Origin: Flavobacterium quisquiliarum
GTDB taxonomy: Bacteria; Bacteroidota; Bacteroidia; Flavobacteriales; Flavobacteriaceae
Reading direction: 5' to 3'
Assembly: GCF_019308285.1 (NCBI RefSeq)
Contig: NZ_WWEM01000035.1
Coordinates: 186,001 to 250,000, forward strand
Length of the DNA stretch: 64,000 bases
Part shown: positions 37,012 to 46,854 of the stretch, one piece after another
Position numbering within the stretch: position 1 is the stretch's first letter
Layout of the letters: every line of letters starts with the position of its first letter
Notes under the pieces: generated by a model
The model's database searches: none
Told to the model about the DNA's origin: nothing
The model's input: the letters and a program-made list of their open reading frames with translations, nothing else
Translations under genes and position numbers: made by a program

Positions 37012-38007
37012 ATGAAAATTATAAAATGGGGAATTATTGGCTGCGGTAATGTAACCGAAGTAAAAAGCGGCCCAGCATTTCAAAAAGCTCCAAATTCTGC
37101 TTTAGTCGCCGTGATGCGCCGAGACGCTGCATTAGCGGAAGATTACGCCAAACGCCATAATGTTCCAAAATGGTATTCGAATGCAATTGATTTAATAAAT
37201 GATCCAGAAGTTGATGCAGTTTATATTGCCACTCCTCCATCTTCTCATAAAGAATATACTATTTTGTGTGCCAAAGCTGGAAAACCAGTTTATGTAGAAA
37301 AACCAATGGCATTAACTTTTGAGGAATGCAACGAAATGATTAGTGTTTGTAAAGAGCATAATGTTCCTTTGTTTGTTGCTTATTACAGAAGAGCCTTACC
37401 TCGTTTTCTAAAAATAAAAGAATTAATCGACAAAGGCAAACTTGGAGTAATCAGACATGTAAACTGTGTTTTGTACCATCCGTTCGAAGCACGTTATGAT
37501 GATGAAATTAATCTTCCATGGACCGTTTTACCACATATTTCAGGCGGAGGAATCTTTGTTGATTTGGCTTGTCACACTTTAGATTTTCTTGATTTTGTTT
37601 TAGGACCAATAAAATCTGTTCGCGGTCATGCAACATCTCAATTAAAAGCTTATCCTGCTGAAGATGCCGTTTCAATGTCATTCTTATTTGAAAACGGAAT
37701 TCACGGATCTGGAATCTGGAATTTTGCAAGTTTTGAACGCTATGATAACACTGAAATTGTAGGCGATAAAGGAAAAATTTCATTCTCCACTTTTGGAAAT
37801 GATCCAATTCATATTCAATATGCAAATGGAGAAAAAGAGAGTATTACTATAGAAAATCCGTTACACATTCAACAGCCGTTTATAGAAACTGTAATAGCTG
37901 AATTATTAGGAAAAGAAAATGCATCTCCATCAAAAGGTATTTCGGGTTCAAGAACAACTTGGGTTATTGATCAGGTTTTGAAGGAGTTTAGAAAGTCTTC
38001 TAAATAA
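37012..38007 (+). CDS. Gfo/Idh/MocA family oxidoreductase
   Basis: 331 residues. A Rossmann fold at the N-terminus (KWGIIGCGNVTEVKSGPAF) binds NAD(P); the family EKP motif is in VYVEKPMALT, and HTLDFLDFVLG gives the C-terminal domain's catalytic-region His. These enzymes oxidise or reduce sugars, inositols and related compounds. The substrate cannot be deduced, and no sugar genes surround it. Cytoplasmic, monocistronic. Confidence 0.92.
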   Translation: MKIIKWGIIGCGNVTEVKSGPAFQKAPNSALVAVMRRDAALAEDYAKRHNVPKWYSNAIDLINDPEVDAVYIATPPSSHKEYTILCAKAGKPVYVEKPMALTFEECNEMISVCKEHNVPLFVAYYRRALPRFLKIKELIDKGKLGVIRHVNCVLYHPFEARYDDEINLPWTVLPHISGGGIFVDLACHTLDFLDFVLGPIKSVRGHATSQLKAYPAEDAVSMSFLFENGIHGSGIWNFASFERYDNTEIVGDKGKISFSTFGNDPIHIQYANGEKESITIENPLHIQQPFIETVIAELLGKENASPSKGISGSRTTWVIDQVLKEFRKSSK

Positions 38008-38008
38008 T

Positions 38009-38142
38009 ATGAATTGCCTCCTGCTTTAGCTGGAGGAATTAAAATTTCAATAAGCAAAGGCTTTAGCCAAAAAAATGTTCGGCTAAAGCCCTTTCCCTTC
38101 CAAATCTATTAAAACCTCCAGCTAAAGCAGGAGGCAATTCAT
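38009..38142. repeat. Nested long inverted repeat
   Basis: Perfect 28-bp outer arms at 38009-38036 and 38115-38142 (core CCTCCTGCTTTAGCTGG) enclose an inner hairpin AAAGGCTTTAGCC / GGCTAAAGCCCTTT. It directly follows the oxidoreductase stop. Confidence 0.85.
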
Positions 38143-38159
38143 AGAAAATGATTTAAAAT

Positions 38160-38191
38160 AAAAGAGGATATTCTTTCGAATATCCTCTTTT
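38160..38191. terminator. Bidirectional terminator
   Basis: AAAAGAGGATATTC / GAATATCCTCTTTT with a short loop and flanking A and T runs lies between the oxidoreductase and the convergent barrel protein. Confidence 0.9.
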
Positions 38192-38216
38192 TTAAAACTA
38201 TAATAACGGAATAAAA

Positions 38217-39137
38217 TTATAGGCTGTATTTGATACCTAAAGTTAATCCTAAACCAGAAATTCCAACGTAAGAGCTTAATTCATCTGTTGGTTTTGTTGA
38301 ATCAACACCATTTGGATTTGTTGCTGCATTATTCGAATTCACATCTAATCTGTCTCTGTAATTTGTATGGATTTGAGCTGTAGTTCTAGTCGCTAAAGCA
38401 TCTTGACCATTCATTTTAAACTCAGTAGTTTCTTTTGTTTTCCCGTGAACAGTAAAGTTGCGATATTCTAATTCAGCAAAAGCAGAAATATGTTTTCCTA
38501 ACTTGTAAGAAGTACCTAAAGCAGCTGAAAAACCAATAGTTGGATTTGGCTTAACTTTATCTACACTATGAACAGCAGCAGTTGCAGGATTAGCAACACC
38601 TGTTGGTACGATTGCATCAGTAGTAATTTCTAAATCACCATGAACTGGAACTAAAACGCCAACTTTAGTATATGGCTCAAAACCATGAGCTTCACCTAAA
38701 AACATTACAAGTGCCGGAGCAAGATCAAATGCTGTAATTTGACCAACCGATTTAAAATTATAAACAGGCTTTCCTCCCGAAACAAAAATTGCATCTGTAG
38801 TAGTTTGCGCCATTTTCTTATCATTACTTGTATAGTAATTTACTCCTAACTCAACTCCTAAACGTGTTGAGAAGCGGTATCCCGCCGTTACACCAGTTCT
38901 AAAACCTTGTCCAAATGAACCTGTAACACTTTTCTCAGAAACTAATTTCCCACCTACGTAAGTTCTATCTAAAGCTGGATTTCCTCCAACTGTTGGAAAC
39001 TCAGTAGAAGCTGTTTGGTTAAAGTAAGATCCACCTAATTTAAAATACCAGCTTTCTGGTTTGTCTGCTTTTTCTGTTTGCGCCATCATGGTCATTGAGC
39101 AAACTAATAATCCTAATAAAAATAGGTTCTTTTTCAT
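38217..39137 (-). CDS. Outer-membrane beta-barrel protein
   Basis: 306 residues from MKKNLFLLG, which begins a clear signal peptide ending MMAQ. Beta strands dominate: WYFKLGGSYFNQTA, RTGVTAGYRFSTRLGVELGVNY, HISAFAELEYRNF, and the final LGLTLGIKYSL ends in a hydrophobic residue as barrels require. It resembles OmpW/OmpA-barrel porin-like proteins of Bacteroidota without an OmpA peptidoglycan domain. Function not known. Confidence 0.8.
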   Translation of the reverse strand: MKKNLFLLGLLVCSMTMMAQTEKADKPESWYFKLGGSYFNQTASTEFPTVGGNPALDRTYVGGKLVSEKSVTGSFGQGFRTGVTAGYRFSTRLGVELGVNYYTSNDKKMAQTTTDAIFVSGGKPVYNFKSVGQITAFDLAPALVMFLGEAHGFEPYTKVGVLVPVHGDLEITTDAIVPTGVANPATAAVHSVDKVKPNPTIGFSAALGTSYKLGKHISAFAELEYRNFTVHGKTKETTEFKMNGQDALATRTTAQIHTNYRDRLDVNSNNAATNPNGVDSTKPTDELSSYVGISGLGLTLGIKYSL

Positions 39138-39315
39138 AATTCTTGGTTTAATTGATTTATACAAACTTAGAACATTAAACACATTCTTACAATTTGTAAA
39201 GTTAGACTTGGAACGAAATCGTTGTAATTTTGAGCAATATTACTAAAAAAGTATTATGCGTGCATATTTTTAACATAAAAAATTAACATGTGTTTAAAAT
39301 TTAACTGTTAATTTT

Positions 39316-42300
39316 TTAGTTCAATTTAAAATTAATCTGCATTTTCTCCAATTCCTGCAACAATTCAGCTGAAATTTTGACCTTTATACGACGACTCGGC
39401 ATCGTTAATTTGGTTACAACTTTTATCTCTTCAACTTCATTTACCTCTTGAATCTTAGTGTCCTCCATCGCACTATCCTCATTTTCAGCTTCAAAAACAG
39501 CATCGTCGGTTTCAAAATCTGTTGGAGTTTCTACTTCGACCAATTTCTTGATCTTTTCTAATTCCATGATTTCAAAAGTCACAGAATTATCACCTTTATT
39601 TTCAGCAAATAAATGACTCAATTTATGAATAAACTCTGGATGCAGATCCTTGATGTTCAGCAACAAGATTAATTTTTTAGCGAAAGCTTCTAAAATATCC
39701 TGCAGTTGACGAATCTCTACAAACTGCATTCTAGGATCTGATTTTTTACCTGTGTCATGATTTACCCATCCGTCTTTTATCAAAATTTTCAAAAAGGCAA
39801 AATTGTTCTGAATTAAGAAATGGCGGAATTTCAGATATTCTTCTCCAAAAATCTTAAACTCGTAACTTTCGTCATAACCTTCTAAATTGAATGCCGCCCA
39901 GCCTTTTCCATTTTTGGCTACACGATGCTGTACGTTATTTATAATTCCAGCAAAATGTAAATTCTTTCCAACATATTCATTCATGCTTTTTAAGGCTTCT
40001 AAACGAGCGTTGCAAAAGTATTTCATCTCGAATCTAAAATCATCAAGCGGATGCCCTGAAATATAGATCCCTACAACCTCTTTTTCTTTGGCTAATTTTT
40101 CCATTGTACTCCAATCTTCACACGGAGGCACAACTGGTTCTGCGATTTGTACTTCACTGGCTTCTCCAAATAAACTTACCTGAGAAGAGTTTTCATTTTC
40201 CTGAAACTTCGATCCGTAACGCATCGCTTTTTCATAGAATGTAATTCCGTCTCCATCATCATGGAAATATTGCGCTCTTGTTGTTCCTTCAAATGAATCA
40301 AAACCTCCAGCCAATGCTAAGTTTTCAATCGCTTTTTTGTTAGCCGCACGCAAATCAATTCGCTTTGCCAAATCAAAAATTGATTTATATCTTCCGTCTT
40401 TTCTGTTTTCTACAATGGTTTCAACCGCTCCAGAACCTACACCTTTAATCGCTCCCATTCCGAAACGAACTGCGTAGTCATCGTTTACGGTAAATTTATA
40501 GTATGATTCGTTTACATCTGGTCCAAGAACTTGTAATCCCATACGTTTACATTCTTCCATGAAGAAAGAAACTTGTTTGATATCGTTCATGTTATTCGAA
40601 AGTACCGCTGCCATATATTCGGCAGGATAATGCGCTTTCAAATAAGCTGTTTGGTAGGCAATCCAAGCATAACAAGTCGAGTGCGATTTGTTGAAGGCGT
40701 AACTCGCAAAAGCTTCCCAGTCTTTCCAGATTTTCTCTAGAACCTTTGCATCGTGACCTTTTGCTGCAGCTTGTTCAACAAACTTTGGCTTCATTTTATC
40801 TAGTACGTCTTTTTGTTTCTTACCCATCGCTTTACGCAAAACGTCGGCCTCACCCTTTGTAAATCCTGCCAAAGACTGAGACAAAAGCATTACCTGCTCT
40901 TGATAAACGGTAATTCCGTAGGTTTCAGATAAATATTCGGCACAGGCATCTAAATCGTATTTAATTTCCTCGTCGCCATTTTTTCTTCGAACGAAAGACG
41001 GAATATACTCCAAAGGTCCCGGACGATATAATGCGTTCATGGCAATTAAATCTCCAAAAACCGTTGGTTTAAGATCTTTCATGTATTTCTGCATTCCAGG
41101 TGACTCATATTGGAAGATTCCAACAGTTTCTCCTCTTTGGAAAAGCGCATACGTTTCTTCATCGTCAATTGGGAAAGTATCGGGATCCAGATCAATTCCT
41201 GTTCTGTATTTTACAAGTTTTACGGTATCTTTTATCAGCGTAAGAGTCTTCAGACCCAAGAAGTCCATTTTCAACAATCCGGCACTTTCAGCAACCGAGT
41301 TGTCAAACTGCGTTACATATAAATCCGAATCTTTTGCAGTGGTAACCGGAACGTAATTCGTAATATCCGATGGTGTAATGATTACCCCGCAGGCGTGAAT
41401 TCCCGTATTACGCATTGATCCTTCAAGGATTTTTGCTTGCTGAATGGTTTCTCCAGCCAAATCATCTTCATTGGCAATGGCGATTAATTCTTTTACATTA
41501 TCAAATTCGTCCGAACGAAGGGCTTTTTTGACTTCTTCTTCACTCTCCGAAATAAAACGCGCCAGATTCCATTTTGAAGGCATCATTCCTGGAATCAGTT
41601 TTGCGATTCTATCGGCTTCAAATAAAGGTAAATCCAATACACGTGCCGTATCACGAATTGCCGATTTGGTTGCCATTTTACCATAAGTGATAATCTGCGC
41701 AACCTGTTTTTGACCGTATTTGTTGATTACGTAATCCATTACACGTCCACGACCCTCATCATCAAAGTCGATATCAATATCGGGCATCGATACACGGTCA
41801 GGATTTAGGAAACGCTCAAAAAGCAAGTCGTATTTAATTGGGTCAATATTGGTAATTCCGAGACAGTATGCAACGGCAGAACCCGCTGCAGATCCACGTC
41901 CTGGACCAACCGATACATCCATTTTTCTTGCTTCGGCGATGAAATCCTGTACAATTAGGAAATAACCTGGATATCCTGAGTTTGAAATCGTCATTAACTC
42001 AAAATCCAAACGCTCCTGAATCGATTCGGTAATTTCGCCATATCTTCTTTTGGCACCTTCCATAGTAAGGTGTCTCAGGTATTTATTTTCTCCACGTACA
42101 CCACCGTCTTCTTCATCTTCGGGAACCATAAATTCGTCAGGAATTTCGAATTTCGGAAGCAATACATCTCGATACAATGAATATCCTTCCACCTTATCAA
42201 TAATTTCCTGAATATTGATAATGGCTTCTGGCAAATCTGCAAAGAGTTTTTTCATCTCGTCTTGCGACTTAAAATAGTATTCCTGATTTGGAAGTCCGTA

Positions 42301-43845
42301 GCGGTAACCACGTCCACGTCCAATAGGTGTTGCCTGCTTTTCACCATCTTTTACACAAAGTAAAATATCGTGTGCATTGGCATCTTCTTTATTTAAATAA
42401 TAAGTATTATTGGTAGCAATTAATTTGACATCGTGTTTTTTCGAAAACTCAATCAGGGTTTTGTTTACACGATTTTCATCCTCTTGATTGTGGCGCATTA
42501 CTTCCAGATAGAAATCTTCGCCAAATTGTTCTTTCCACCAAATCAACGCTTCTTCGGCTTGGTTTTCTCCAATGTTCAAGATTTTACTCGGAATTTCTCC
42601 GTATAAATTCCCAGACAAAACCATGATATCTCCTTTGTATTGTTCCACAATCCTGCGGTCAATTCTCGGAACATAATAAAATCCGTCGGTGTAAGCAATC
42701 GAAGCCATTTTGGCCAAGTTATGGTAACCCGCTTTATTTTTAGCCATCAAAACAACTTGATAACCATTGTCTTTTTTGCTTTTATCTAAATGATTTTCGC
42801 AGATATTAAATTCGCAACCAACAATTGGCTTCACTTCGGTTTCTGTTGGTTCCTCTCCAGCTTCAACTAGAGCTTTATTTTTTCCAGAAGCCGCTTTGTT
42901 GTGGTTCATAACAGCGCTCACAAAATGAAAAGCTCCCATCATGTTTCCGGTATCAGTCATGGCTACGGCCGGCATTCCGTTTTTAGCTGATGCCGCAACA
43001 ATATTCCCAATTCCGATAGTCGATTGAAGTACTGAAAACTGCGTATGATTGTGCAAATGCGCAAATTTTGCTGCTTTAAAATCGGCTTTATCTTCTTCTG
43101 AAACAACCGTCTCCTTGCCTTCTCCGGCTAAAGCTTTAAGTTGCTCTCTGATTTTATCAGAAGCTGCTTTTAAATTGATGTGTTTTAAACCAATTAATTT
43201 AAAAGGTTCTGGATTTTGTTCTTGAAAATCTTTGAAATATTCCTTCGGAACGTCTAATTCTTCTTTAGTAAAAACTTCCCTTCTAACCAATTCCAAGAAA
43301 CAACGCGTAGTTGCCTCAACGTCGGCAGTTGCGTTATGCGCTTCCGCGAAAGGCTGATCGAAAAGATAGCTGTGTAATTCGGTCAAAGTTGGAAGTTTGA
43401 ATTTTCCTCCACGACCTCCAGGAAGCTGCAATAACGAAGCGGTAACTTCGGTACAAGTATCCAGAACCGGCATAGAACTCATTTGAGACTCCACTCCCAA
43501 TCTATGGAATTCCGCTCCCATAATATTAACGTCAAAACCTAAATTTTGTCCAACGATAAATTTGGTTTTGCTTAAGGCAATATTGAATTTCTCTAAAACT
43601 TCGGCCAAAGTGATTCCATCGGCTTCAGCCAATTCAGTTGAGATTCCGTGAATACGTTCAGCATCATACGGAATATTAAATCCTTCTGGTTTTACCAAAT
43701 AATCCTGATGCTCAATAAGCTGTCCCATCTCATCATGAAGCTGCCACGCAATTTGTATACAGCGGGGCCAGTTATCAGAATCGGTTATTGGGGCATCCCA
43801 GCGTTTTGGTAATCCGGTTGTTTCGGTATCGAATATTAAATACAT
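39316..43845 (-). CDS. dnaE: DNA polymerase III alpha subunit with N-terminal proofreading exonuclease
   Basis: About 1509 residues starting MYLIFDTETTG (the ATG five codons upstream is less likely). Residues about 1-190 are a DnaQ/epsilon-like DEDDh exonuclease: FDTETTG, AHNATADVEATTR. A PHP domain follows (FAHLHNHTQFSVLQ), then the C-family polymerase palm with GPGRGSAAGSAVAYCLG and catalytic PDIDIDFDDEGR. The C-terminus holds an OB fold and a tail. It is the replicative polymerase; the fused proofreading domain replaces or supplements separate DnaQ, and is common in Flavobacteriia. Cytoplasmic replisome. Confidence 0.96.
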   Translation of the reverse strand: MYLIFDTETTGLPKRWDAPITDSDNWPRCIQIAWQLHDEMGQLIEHQDYLVKPEGFNIPYDAERIHGISTELAEADGITLAEVLEKFNIALSKTKFIVGQNLGFDVNIMGAEFHRLGVESQMSSMPVLDTCTEVTASLLQLPGGRGGKFKLPTLTELHSYLFDQPFAEAHNATADVEATTRCFLELVRREVFTKEELDVPKEYFKDFQEQNPEPFKLIGLKHINLKAASDKIREQLKALAGEGKETVVSEEDKADFKAAKFAHLHNHTQFSVLQSTIGIGNIVAASAKNGMPAVAMTDTGNMMGAFHFVSAVMNHNKAASGKNKALVEAGEEPTETEVKPIVGCEFNICENHLDKSKKDNGYQVVLMAKNKAGYHNLAKMASIAYTDGFYYVPRIDRRIVEQYKGDIMVLSGNLYGEIPSKILNIGENQAEEALIWWKEQFGEDFYLEVMRHNQEDENRVNKTLIEFSKKHDVKLIATNNTYYLNKEDANAHDILLCVKDGEKQATPIGRGRGYRYGLPNQEYYFKSQDEMKKLFADLPEAIINIQEIIDKVEGYSLYRDVLLPKFEIPDEFMVPEDEEDGGVRGENKYLRHLTMEGAKRRYGEITESIQERLDFELMTISNSGYPGYFLIVQDFIAEARKMDVSVGPGRGSAAGSAVAYCLGITNIDPIKYDLLFERFLNPDRVSMPDIDIDFDDEGRGRVMDYVINKYGQKQVAQIITYGKMATKSAIRDTARVLDLPLFEADRIAKLIPGMMPSKWNLARFISESEEEVKKALRSDEFDNVKELIAIANEDDLAGETIQQAKILEGSMRNTGIHACGVIITPSDITNYVPVTTAKDSDLYVTQFDNSVAESAGLLKMDFLGLKTLTLIKDTVKLVKYRTGIDLDPDTFPIDDEETYALFQRGETVGIFQYESPGMQKYMKDLKPTVFGDLIAMNALYRPGPLEYIPSFVRRKNGDEEIKYDLDACAEYLSETYGITVYQEQVMLLSQSLAGFTKGEADVLRKAMGKKQKDVLDKMKPKFVEQAAAKGHDAKVLEKIWKDWEAFASYAFNKSHSTCYAWIAYQTAYLKAHYPAEYMAAVLSNNMNDIKQVSFFMEECKRMGLQVLGPDVNESYYKFTVNDDYAVRFGMGAIKGVGSGAVETIVENRKDGRYKSIFDLAKRIDLRAANKKAIENLALAGGFDSFEGTTRAQYFHDDGDGITFYEKAMRYGSKFQENENSSQVSLFGEASEVQIAEPVVPPCEDWSTMEKLAKEKEVVGIYISGHPLDDFRFEMKYFCNARLEALKSMNEYVGKNLHFAGIINNVQHRVAKNGKGWAAFNLEGYDESYEFKIFGEEYLKFRHFLIQNNFAFLKILIKDGWVNHDTGKKSDPRMQFVEIRQLQDILEAFAKKLILLLNIKDLHPEFIHKLSHLFAENKGDNSVTFEIMELEKIKKLVEVETPTDFETDDAVFEAENEDSAMEDTKIQEVNEVEEIKVVTKLTMPSRRIKVKISAELLQELEKMQINFKLN

Positions 43846-44411
43846 AGAATGAAAATACAAAAATTAAACTCCAAATCCAAGGCTTTTCCAATATAAACAC
43901 CTGATTATATGGAGTGTAAAAAATTGCTCTATGAATTTTGGAGGAAGTTCAAATTTACGCTTTTTTTGGAGATTGAAAACGGATAAATTCTTAAAACGAC
44001 ATTCTTATTTATTCATCAGATTTTCTCTTAAAATTCATGAAATTTCACAAAAATACACCTCTTGGATGTCGTAGTATTTTGATCTTTTATTGAATCTAAA
44101 TAATACTCAAAAAACTCCTTTAAAGGCTTTAAAAAACGCCAAAAGCATTCTTTTTGCAAAGATTTCAAAACTAACAATTATTACTATTTTTATCCATTTT
44201 GTTAGATTTTTTCAATCAAATTCTTATATTTTATATTGATTTTGAGATAAATTTGCAAACTATTAAAACAAAAAACAAACAAGAAAAATTAAAGCCGAAA
44301 AAGAAAAAGCAAATCCGTTTCTTAATCATTTTTCTGTCAAAATTTAATCTACAAAAGCGGTTTCGCAATTTGTAAATTAGTTTGGGTATCGTATATAATG
44401 AAATATCGAAA

Positions 44412-44441
44412 TTGACGCTTTTTGATCTTTTTTTACTTTTG
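44412..44441 (+). promoter_or_regulatory. Promoter of the leu operon
   Basis: TTG (44412-44414), 19-bp spacer, then TACTTTTG (44434-44441) fits the Bacteroidota TTG-N19-TAnnTTTG pattern. Transcription should begin near 44447. Confidence 0.6.
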
Positions 44442-44454
44442 TTTTGCTATTATA

Positions 44455-44481
44455 ATGAACAGGGAATTGCTGTGGTTATAG
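44455..44481 (+). CDS. Possible Leu-rich leader peptide
   Basis: The first ATG after the predicted start site opens an eight-codon frame, M-N-R-E-L-L-W-L-stop, with three Leu codons (TTG, CTG, TTA), ending 25 bp before leuC. It could couple leucine supply to leuC translation, but no attenuator hairpin follows. May be chance. Confidence 0.3.
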   Translation: MNRELLWL

Positions 44482-44506
44482 AAATTACAATTAAAAAAAA
44501 TAAAAA

Positions 44507-45901
44507 ATGAGTAAGACATTATTTGACAAAGTATGGGATTCACATGTAGTGCGTAAAATTGAAGATGGGCCAGATGTGTTTTTTATTGACCGCCATTTCA
44601 TTCATGAAGTTACGAGTCCTGTTGCTTTTTTAGGATTAAAATCAAGAGGCGTTAACGTTTTATACCCACAGCGTACTTTTGCAACTGCCGACCACAATAC
44701 ACCAACCATAAACCAACATTTACCAGTTCAAGATCCGCTTTCTGCTAATCAGCTTCAAGCTCTTGAAGATAACGCTAACGAATACGGAATTTCGCACTGG
44801 GGATTAGGTCACCAAAAAAATGGAATTGTACACGTAGTTGGCCCTGAAAACGGAATTACTTTGCCAGGTGCTACTATTGTATGTGGAGATTCGCATACGT
44901 CTACTCACGGTGCTTTTGGAGCTATCGCTTTTGGTATTGGAACATCTGAGGTTGAAATGGTACTTTCTACGCAATGTATCATGCAGCCTAAACCAAAGAA
45001 AATGCGTATCAATGTAAATGGTAAATTGAGCAAAGGTGTTGGTCCAAAAGACGTTGCACTTTATATTATTGCTCAATTAACTACTTCTGGAGGTACAGGA
45101 TATTTTGTTGAATATGCTGGTGATGTTTTTGAAAACATGACTATGGAAGGCCGTATGACAGTTTGCAACTTAAGTATCGAAATGGGTGCTCGTGGAGGAA
45201 TGATTGCTCCTGACCAAACTACTTTCGACTTCCTTGAAGGAAGACTATACGCTCCAAAAGGAGAAGCTTGGACAAAAGCTGTTGAATACTGGAAAACTCT
45301 TAAAACAGATGCTGATGCTGTGTTTGATGCTGAATTAAACATCAAAGCCGAAGATATCGAACCAATGATTACTTATGGTACTAACCCAGGAATGGGAATT
45401 GGTATCACAAAACATATCCCAAGTGCAAACCAAGTTGAAGGTGGTGAGGAAACTTACAAAAAATCTTTAGCTTATATGGGCTTCAACGAAGATGACGTAA
45501 TGATCGGAAAACAAATCGATTATGTTTTCTTAGGAAGTTGTACAAACGGACGTATTGAAGATTTTAGAGCTTTCGCTGAAATTGTAAAAGGAAGAAAAAA
45601 AGCAGATAATGTTACCGCTTGGTTAGTTCCGGGTTCTCACGTTGTTGAAGCTCAGATTAAAGAAGAAGGTATTTTAGATATTCTGACAGAAGCTGGTTTC
45701 GTATTACGTCAGCCGGGTTGTTCTGCTTGTTTAGCAATGAACGACGATAAAGTTCCTGCTGGTAAATATGCAGTAAGTACTTCAAACAGAAACTTTGAAG
45801 GTCGTCAAGGTCCTGGTTCAAGAACTTTATTAGCAAGTCCAATTATGGCTGCTGCAGCTGCTGTTACAGGAAAACTAACAGATCCAAGAGAACTGTTCTA
45901 G
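44507..45901 (+). CDS. leuC: 3-isopropylmalate dehydratase large subunit
   Basis: 464 residues, an aconitase-family enzyme of the expected length. Signature regions are FIDRHFIHEVTSP, GDSHTSTHGAFGA and the 4Fe-4S ligands in FLGSCTNGR and QPGCSACLAM. With LeuD it isomerises 2- to 3-isopropylmalate; homologues also convert citramalate for isoleucine synthesis. First structural gene of the leuC-leuD-cimA-like-leuB cluster. Confidence 0.97.
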   Translation: MSKTLFDKVWDSHVVRKIEDGPDVFFIDRHFIHEVTSPVAFLGLKSRGVNVLYPQRTFATADHNTPTINQHLPVQDPLSANQLQALEDNANEYGISHWGLGHQKNGIVHVVGPENGITLPGATIVCGDSHTSTHGAFGAIAFGIGTSEVEMVLSTQCIMQPKPKKMRINVNGKLSKGVGPKDVALYIIAQLTTSGGTGYFVEYAGDVFENMTMEGRMTVCNLSIEMGARGGMIAPDQTTFDFLEGRLYAPKGEAWTKAVEYWKTLKTDADAVFDAELNIKAEDIEPMITYGTNPGMGIGITKHIPSANQVEGGEETYKKSLAYMGFNEDDVMIGKQIDYVFLGSCTNGRIEDFRAFAEIVKGRKKADNVTAWLVPGSHVVEAQIKEEGILDILTEAGFVLRQPGCSACLAMNDDKVPAGKYAVSTSNRNFEGRQGPGSRTLLASPIMAAAAAVTGKLTDPRELF

Positions 45902-46015
45902 TCAATGACGATGGCAATAACAATTTCAAAAATTCAATAAAATTGTTTTTAGATTTAATATAGATTCTCATTTTCAGAAAATCTAAAATCTAAAATCCAA
46001 AAATCTAAAATTAAA

Positions 46016-46612
46016 ATGGCATACGATAAATTTAACATACTTACTAGCAGCGCAGTGCCGTTGCCAATTGAGAACGTAGATACAGATCAAATCATTCCGG
46101 CTCGTTTCTTAAAAGCTACAAAACGTGAAGGTTTTGGAGACAACCTTTTTAGAGACTGGAGATACAATGGAGACGATACTCCAAAATCAGATTTCGTTTT
46201 AAACAATCCAACTTACAGTGGAAAAATTCTTGTTGGAGGAAAAAACTTCGGTTCAGGATCTTCAAGAGAGCACGCTGCTTGGGCGGTTTACGATTATGGA
46301 TTCCGTGCTGTAGTTTCTAGTTTCTTTGCTGATATCTTCAAAGGAAATTGTTTAAATATTGGTGTTTTGCCAGTACAAATCAGCCCAGAATTTTTGGCTA
46401 ATATTTTCAAAGCTATCGAAGCTGATCCAAAAACAGAATTAGAAATCAATCTTCCAAACCAAACGATTACTTTATTGTCAACTGGTGAACAAGAATCATT
46501 CGCTATTAACGGTTACAAAAAAAATAACATGATTAATGGCTTTGACGATATTGATTATTTACAAAACATGAAAGAAGATATTAAGGCTTTCGCCGATAAA
46601 CTTCCTTACTAA
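46016..46612 (+). CDS. leuD: 3-isopropylmalate dehydratase small subunit
   Basis: 198 residues. It contains the swivelling domain signatures NVDTDQIIPARFLK and GKNFGSGSSREHAAWA. Heterodimer partner of LeuC, encoded 114 bp upstream. Same dual role in leucine and possibly citramalate-derived isoleucine synthesis. Confidence 0.97.
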   Translation: MAYDKFNILTSSAVPLPIENVDTDQIIPARFLKATKREGFGDNLFRDWRYNGDDTPKSDFVLNNPTYSGKILVGGKNFGSGSSREHAAWAVYDYGFRAVVSSFFADIFKGNCLNIGVLPVQISPEFLANIFKAIEADPKTELEINLPNQTITLLSTGEQESFAINGYKKNNMINGFDDIDYLQNMKEDIKAFADKLPY

Positions 46613-46635
46613 TAGCAATACCATTTAGTCTATTA

Positions 46636-46666
46636 GACCCGGCAGGCTTCAAAAACCAGTCGGGTC
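46636..46666. repeat. CCCGGCAGG-type hairpin
   Basis: GACCCGGCAGG pairs imperfectly with CCAGTCGGGTC just after leuD. Diverged member of the CCCGACAG family. Repetitive words (CGCGGATTAACGCAGATTTT, ATCAGCGTC) follow to about 46795. Confidence 0.6.
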
Positions 46667-46854
46667 TTTCTAGAATATAGAACGCGGGTAAAACAGATTT
46701 GCTATCGCAAAAACGCGGATTAACGCAGATTTTATTTTAATAAAAAAATCCGTTTTATCAGCGTCTTCGCAAAGCGAATCCGTAAAATCAGCGTCAAAAA
46801 AATAGAATATGTTTATCTGTTACATTCAAACAGTTAGAAATTAGAAATATCAAT

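Larger units (their letters stand above)
43846..44506. other. Long dnaE-leuC divergent intergenic region
   Basis: 661 bp of AT-rich DNA without a convincing gene of normal size. It must hold the dnaE promoter on the minus strand. On the plus strand it holds TAAATTTG (44248-44255) and a better promoter at 44412-44441, then an eight-codon frame just before leuC. I see no strong terminator hairpin in it. Confidence 0.6.

Noticed and set aside
44455..44506. Classical transcription attenuator before leuC
   Set aside because: There is a Leu-rich mini-frame, but only 25 bp remain before leuC and no terminator or antiterminator hairpin can be drawn.
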